Assembly: GCA_964527215.1 (NCBI GenBank) | Contig: CAZGNZ010000068.1 | Location: forward strand, 1 to 10,657 | DNA: 10,657 nt | Origin: CAZGNZ01 sp964527215 | Lineage (GTDB): Bacteria > Fidelibacterota > Marinisomatia > SCGC-AAA003-L08 > JACNLC01 | Reading direction: 5' to 3' | Part shown: positions 7,445 through 10,657 of the stretch, piece after piece | How the letters are laid out: each line of letters starts with the position of its first letter | Numbering within the stretch: the stretch's first letter is position 1 | Translations under genes and position numbers: made by a program | The notes under the pieces: generated by a model | Databases searched by the model: none | Seen by the model: only the letters and a program-made list of their open reading frames with translations | What the model was told of the DNA's origin: nothing

Positions 7445-8701
7445 GAAAGGGCTGACTGCATCGTCATTGGAGGCGGTCCTGCCGGCTTAACTGCCGCCGG
7501 GACAGCTGCCGGCAGAGGATTGAATACCATACTGCTGGAGAAAATGCACAAACCCGCGCGGAAACTGGGAATCACCGGAAAAGGCCGCTGCAATCTGACA
7601 AATGCCGCTCCGATGAACGAGTTCATAGCACATTTCGGCCGCAACGGGCGATTCCTTCGGCAGGCATTCCAAACATTCTTCAGTGAAGAACTCTGCCGCT
7701 TTATTGAAAATCTGGGATTGGAGCTGGTGACAGAGCGGGGCGGCAGGATTTTCCCGGCCTCGGGACGGGCAACAGATCTGGTCCGTACACTGATTCGGTG
7801 GGCGGAAAGCCGCGGCACCATCATTTTACCACAGGTCGCTGTGACAGAACTTCGAACTGACACCGACGGGTCTTTTATTATCCAGACAGAGAGACAGGCC
7901 AAAAAGAATCAGCTTCAAGAATTCAATGCAGGAGCAGTCATCATTGCCACGGGCGGTATGTCCTACCCTGCCACCGGCAGTACCGGCGATGGATATCGGC
8001 TGGCATCCAGGTTGGGCCATTCCATCATCCAGCCGCGTCCCGGGCTGGTTCCGGTTGAAACCGATCTGGATGTTATTAAACCTGCAGTTGGGCTGCGTCT
8101 GCGTCATATCCAGGCGGATGTGTATATCGATGGCCGAAAAGCCGGTGGTCAGTTCGGGGAATTGGAATTTTACGAATTTGGGCTTTCCGGTCCAGTCATC
8201 CTCACATTGTCCAGCTTGATTTCTGATGCCGTAACCACAGACAATTCAGTGGAAGTTGTTGTTGATCTGAAACCGGCACTTGATCACCAGAAGCTGGATC
8301 AAAGACTTCTGAGAGATTTAAACAGAAAAAATACAGTGCAGGAATTGCTGACAGGCCTGATGCCGGGAAAACTTCATCCGATCGCGGTCAGACAGTGTGG
8401 ACTGGTATTGCAGCAGCCATGCCATCAAGTCACCGGCAAACAGAGGAAAACGCTGCGGAACTGGCTGAAGGAATTCAGACTGCCGGTAACAGGCATCCGA
8501 TCATGGGAGGAAGCAATAATTACCCGCGGCGGTATCTCTCTCAAGGAAGTCAATCCAAACACAATGGAATCAAAGATTGTCCCGCACCTCTACCTGATTG
8601 GCGAAATATTGGATCTGGACGGTGATACCGGTGGATATAACCTTCAGGCTGCATTTTCCACCGGTTTCACTGCAGGACATTCCATTCCTATGCATCATTA
8701 A
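7442..8701 (+). CDS. HI0933/YhiN-family FAD-dependent oxidoreductase
   Basis: A 419-residue flavoprotein of the HI0933-like family (E. coli YhiN relatives, often annotated 'NAD(P)/FAD-dependent oxidoreductase' or 'aminoacetone oxidase family FAD-binding enzyme'). The N-terminus is a Rossmann FAD-binding motif: G10-G-G12-P-A-G15 with acidic Glu33 at the end of strand 2 for the ribose. The family hallmark KLGITGKGRCNLTN follows at 41-54; family members commonly have SGGGRCN, so Thr45/Lys47 is a mild variant. A mid-protein ATGGMSYPATGSTGDG segment and a C-terminal GEILDLDGDTGGYNLQAA segment (from 387) complete the FAD site seen in this family. Full length and intact. The physiological reaction of the family is poorly established; I do not assign one. 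It is cytoplasmic by sequence (no signal peptide) and is the last gene of the plus-strand run, overlapping the ABC gene by one base. A functional link with the exporter is suggested by position only. Confidence 0.93.
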   Translation: MERADCIVIGGGPAGLTAAGTAAGRGLNTILLEKMHKPARKLGITGKGRCNLTNAAPMNEFIAHFGRNGRFLRQAFQTFFSEELCRFIENLGLELVTERGGRIFPASGRATDLVRTLIRWAESRGTIILPQVAVTELRTDTDGSFIIQTERQAKKNQLQEFNAGAVIIATGGMSYPATGSTGDGYRLASRLGHSIIQPRPGLVPVETDLDVIKPAVGLRLRHIQADVYIDGRKAGGQFGELEFYEFGLSGPVILTLSSLISDAVTTDNSVEVVVDLKPALDHQKLDQRLLRDLNRKNTVQELLTGLMPGKLHPIAVRQCGLVLQQPCHQVTGKQRKTLRNWLKEFRLPVTGIRSWEEAIITRGGISLKEVNPNTMESKIVPHLYLIGEILDLDGDTGGYNLQAAFSTGFTAGHSIPMHH

Positions 8702-8716
8702 TCCCACTAAAAATAA

Positions 8717-8738
8717 CTGCCCCGGAAATCCGGGGCAG
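8717..8738. terminator. Bidirectional intrinsic terminator between convergent genes
   Basis: CTGCCCCGG (8717-8725) and CCGGGGCAG (8730-8738) form a perfect 9-bp G/C-rich stem with an AAAT loop, 15 bases after the flavoprotein stop and 36 bases beyond the minus-strand gene's stop. On the minus strand the stem is followed by a T-rich run (TTATTTTTAG), so termination of the repeat-protein transcript is well supported. On the plus strand only CATTGT follows, so termination in that direction is less certain. Confidence 0.8.
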
Positions 8739-8774
8739 CATTGTAACATGACTTATTAGTGGTGAGTCTTGGTC

Positions 8775-10657
8775 CTATTTCAGCAGAATTATTTTCCTTG
8801 TGGATTTATAATTCGCGGTCTGCATCCTGACAAAGTAGATGCCGGTGGTGTATGACTCTGCATTCCAGCGCTGGGTATAATAACCCGCTTCCGTCACATG
8901 GTCTGGAGACACCAGTTCCACTACCTGTCTGCCGGTAATATCATACACAATAACGCTGATTCGAGCAGCATCCGGTACTTCGTATTGCACATTGACGACC
9001 GGATTGAATGGATTGGGATACGGATTATTCAGGGCATACCCGTCGGGAATCTCCTTAACTGCGGCGGTCATCGAACCGCCATCCCAGTCGTACACCAGAT
9101 TATCTACTATCTGAATATCACCATCAACAGCAATTTGAAGCGTCTGAGTGCTGGTGCAGCCGGCAAGGTTGAGTGCAATAATGCGGTCCTCTGCTGCAGT
9201 TACCATCCAGCCGGAATAATCCGGTTCTGTGACAAGCTCAAATTCTCCGTTCACGAGCAGTTCTACAGCGGAGATGCTGCCGTCTGAGTCCAGACTGTAA
9301 CCATCGGAATTGGCTGTCAGCACGGCAAAGGTAGGCAGTTCCGGTTTCAGCAGGGTTTCACCCAGTATGATTTCAATCACCATAACCACATCCAGAATAT
9401 TCACCGTTTCATCTTCGAAAAGATCACAGGTGTATAAATGATATTCTGTAGGCTCACCATCATAAAGATACAAATCCAGCATGGCGATAATATCCGCGAT
9501 ATCCACCGACTGATCATCATTGAAATCACCCTGATAATCACAGATCAGGTTGCCGTCAACAGATTCCAGACATTCTATTCCGTATGTATCAAGGCAGGGT
9601 TCATTAAAGTTCAGCGCTGTCTCATCCGCACATCCGAAGCAGTACACACCGTCATTCTCAGGGTCGTCGTCACAGACACCGCAGACATCATTTTCAGACA
9701 GACCGAAACAGACTCCCGCACAGTCGTAGGCACCGGCAAAATCAAACTGATCAGCAAAATAGGAGCAATCCACCCCAGTGGTTCCGTCACAGCAGACTGA
9801 ACACTCATCTATGGTTGCCGTACCAAAGCAGGTTTCATGGCAGTCGGGACCGTCTTCATATGTGTATCCGTTCGGAGCGGGTTCGTCGCTATCCAGCCCC
9901 ATCGTACCGTCCGGACAGACATTGCAGATGTCAATATCAAAATTGGCCGTATGACCGCTGTTCCCACCTGAGCAGATGCCGCAGTCGTCAAAAAACGCCG
10001 TGCCGAAACAGTCCATATTGCAGTCCGGACCGTCTTCATAGGTATAGCCGTCCGGTGCTGGATCATCACTGATCAGTCCCATCGTACCGTCCGGACAGAC
10101 GTCACAGTCATCTATGTCAATATTGGCCGTATGACCGCTGTTCCCACCTGAGCAGATGCCGCAGTCGTCAAAAAACGCCGTGCCGAAACAGTCCATATTG
10201 CAGTCCGGACCGTCTTCATAGGTATAGCCGTCCGGTGCTGGATCATCACTGATCAGTCCCATCGTACCGTCCGGACAGACGTCACAGTCATCTATGTCAA
10301 TATTGGCGGTGTGACCGCTGTTCCCACCTGAGCAGATGCCACAGTCGTCATAAAAGGCTGTTCCGAAACATTCCATATTGCAGTCCGGACCGTCTTCATA
10401 GGTATAACCGTCCGGTGCTGGATCATCACTGGTCTGCCCCATGGTGCCGTCCGGACAGACATTGCAGATGTCAATATCAAAATTGGCCGTATGACCGCTG
10501 TTCCCACCTGAGCAGATGCCGCAGTCGTCAAAAAACGCCGCGCCGAAACAGTCCATATTGCAGTCCGGACCGTCTTCATAGGTATAACCGTCCGGTGCTG
10601 GTTCATCACTGATCAGTCCCATCGTACCGTCCGGACAGACGTCACAGTCATCTATGT
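8775..10657 (-). CDS. Secreted Cys/Asp-rich tandem-repeat protein with dockerin-like pair and T9SS sorting domain (5' partial)
   Basis: The reading frame is open to the right edge, so the N-terminus and signal peptide are outside the window; at least 626 codons are present. In protein order it shows four full 60-residue repeats and the start or end of others (10657-9901), each with six Cys and many Asp/Gly (core motifs DGPDCNMDCFGTAFFDDCG, then CDVCPDGTM); a diverged Cys-rich stretch (about 9900-9560) including GCADETALNFNEPC; a dockerin-like pair (about 9530-9357; DFNDDQSVDIADI, then ETVNILDVVMVIEIILG); a probable beta-rich region (about 9350-9040); and a C-terminal type A sorting domain (about 9030-8778; NPYPNPFNP through to TRKIILLK). 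The sorting domain indicates export by the type IX system to the surface or medium. The repeats resemble calcium-binding, disulfide-linked modules, an inference from Asp and Cys spacing. Function could be adhesion or structural; no catalytic domain is visible. TAG stop at 8775-8777. It is convergent with the flavoprotein gene. Confidence 0.92.
   Translation of the reverse strand, partial: IDDCDVCPDGTMGLISDEPAPDGYTYEDGPDCNMDCFGAAFFDDCGICSGGNSGHTANFDIDICNVCPDGTMGQTSDDPAPDGYTYEDGPDCNMECFGTAFYDDCGICSGGNSGHTANIDIDDCDVCPDGTMGLISDDPAPDGYTYEDGPDCNMDCFGTAFFDDCGICSGGNSGHTANIDIDDCDVCPDGTMGLISDDPAPDGYTYEDGPDCNMDCFGTAFFDDCGICSGGNSGHTANFDIDICNVCPDGTMGLDSDEPAPNGYTYEDGPDCHETCFGTATIDECSVCCDGTTGVDCSYFADQFDFAGAYDCAGVCFGLSENDVCGVCDDDPENDGVYCFGCADETALNFNEPCLDTYGIECLESVDGNLICDYQGDFNDDQSVDIADIIAMLDLYLYDGEPTEYHLYTCDLFEDETVNILDVVMVIEIILGETLLKPELPTFAVLTANSDGYSLDSDGSISAVELLVNGEFELVTEPDYSGWMVTAAEDRIIALNLAGCTSTQTLQIAVDGDIQIVDNLVYDWDGGSMTAAVKEIPDGYALNNPYPNPFNPVVNVQYEVPDAARISVIVYDITGRQVVELVSPDHVTEAGYYTQRWNAESYTTGIYFVRMQTANYKSTRKIILLK
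9901..10657 (-). repeat. 180-bp in-frame tandem repeat (four full units plus a partial unit)
   Basis: Units begin at 9901, 10081, 10261, 10441 and 10621, exactly 180 bp apart, so each encodes 60 residues and the frame is kept. The 9901 and 10081 units differ at nine positions, all within unit bases 21-41; the remaining 159 bases are identical. The 9901 and 10441 units differ at only five positions although they are 540 bp apart, and they share the variant reading NFDIDICNVC. Units 10081, 10261 and the visible part of 10621 have the other variant, NIDIDDCDVC. Unit 10261 is the most diverged elsewhere. The 37 visible bases of the 10621 unit are identical to 10081-10117. A diverged copy continues below 9901 (about 9781-9900). 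The array runs off the window, so its total length is unknown. Confidence 0.95.

Noticed and set aside
7330..7902. Antisense open frame of 190 codons opposite the ABC end and flavoprotein start
   Set aside because: It is opposite conserved Walker-region and FAD-binding codons and has no family features of its own.
9809..10612. Additional open frames on both strands within the repeat array
   Set aside because: The repeat is 180 bp, a multiple of three, so any frame without a stop in one unit stays open across all units. The T9SS protein frame explains the region.
9901..10657. Periodic repeats considered as a CRISPR array
   Set aside because: The period is 180 bp with almost no unique spacer, and the repeat is coding; it lacks short repeats with unique spacers.

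Overview
The window most resembles a Gram-negative bacterium of the FCB group, and the style fits candidate phylum Marinimicrobia/Fidelibacterota or a near relative. The evidence is a type IX secretion sorting domain with the NPYPNPFNP signature, a dockerin-like repeat pair ending in an 'IILG'-type helix, a Cys/Asp-rich tandem-repeat adhesin-like protein, and an Omp85-type barrel fused to a patatin. The phylum assignment is inference from protein style; no marker gene is present.

Layout. Positions 1-396 hold no convincing complete gene: there is a frame open from the left edge to 291, a possible divergent start at 39, and a candidate promoter at 319-348. Five genes then run on the plus strand in close order. 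They are a secreted patatin-like phospholipase with POTRA and beta-barrel (397-2640), a lipoprotein trypsin-fold protease (2699-3748), the two halves of a heterodimeric ABC exporter (3873 or about 3807 to 5630, and 5637-7442), and an HI0933/YhiN-type flavoprotein overlapping the second ABC gene by one base (7442-8701). A perfect 9-bp hairpin (8717-8738) separates this group from a convergent minus-strand gene. That gene fills the rest of the window and runs off the right edge (8775-10657). It encodes a large secreted protein built of 60-residue (180-bp) Cys/Asp-rich repeats, a Cys-rich spacer, a dockerin-like pair, a short beta-rich region and a T9SS C-terminal sorting domain.

How the genes fit together. 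The plus-strand set could be one transcript. The ABC halves and the flavoprotein are very tightly packed and probably translationally coupled. The motif pattern of the ABC pair (Asp for catalytic Glu in one, degenerate signature in the other) shows that they form one asymmetric transporter. The patatin and the lipoprotein protease both act outside the cytoplasm, so an envelope-related theme is possible, but nothing in the sequence ties them biochemically to the exporter. The convergent repeat protein looks like an independent surface or secreted protein.

Most notable points: the first ABC gene appears to need a non-AUG start (ATC at 3807 with a good Shine-Dalgarno sequence) to encode a complete first membrane helix; the 180-bp repeats show very recent homogenisation and a possible three-unit higher-order order; and the patatin is a type Vd-like self-secreting architecture. 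I do not see a clearly undescribed multi-gene system.
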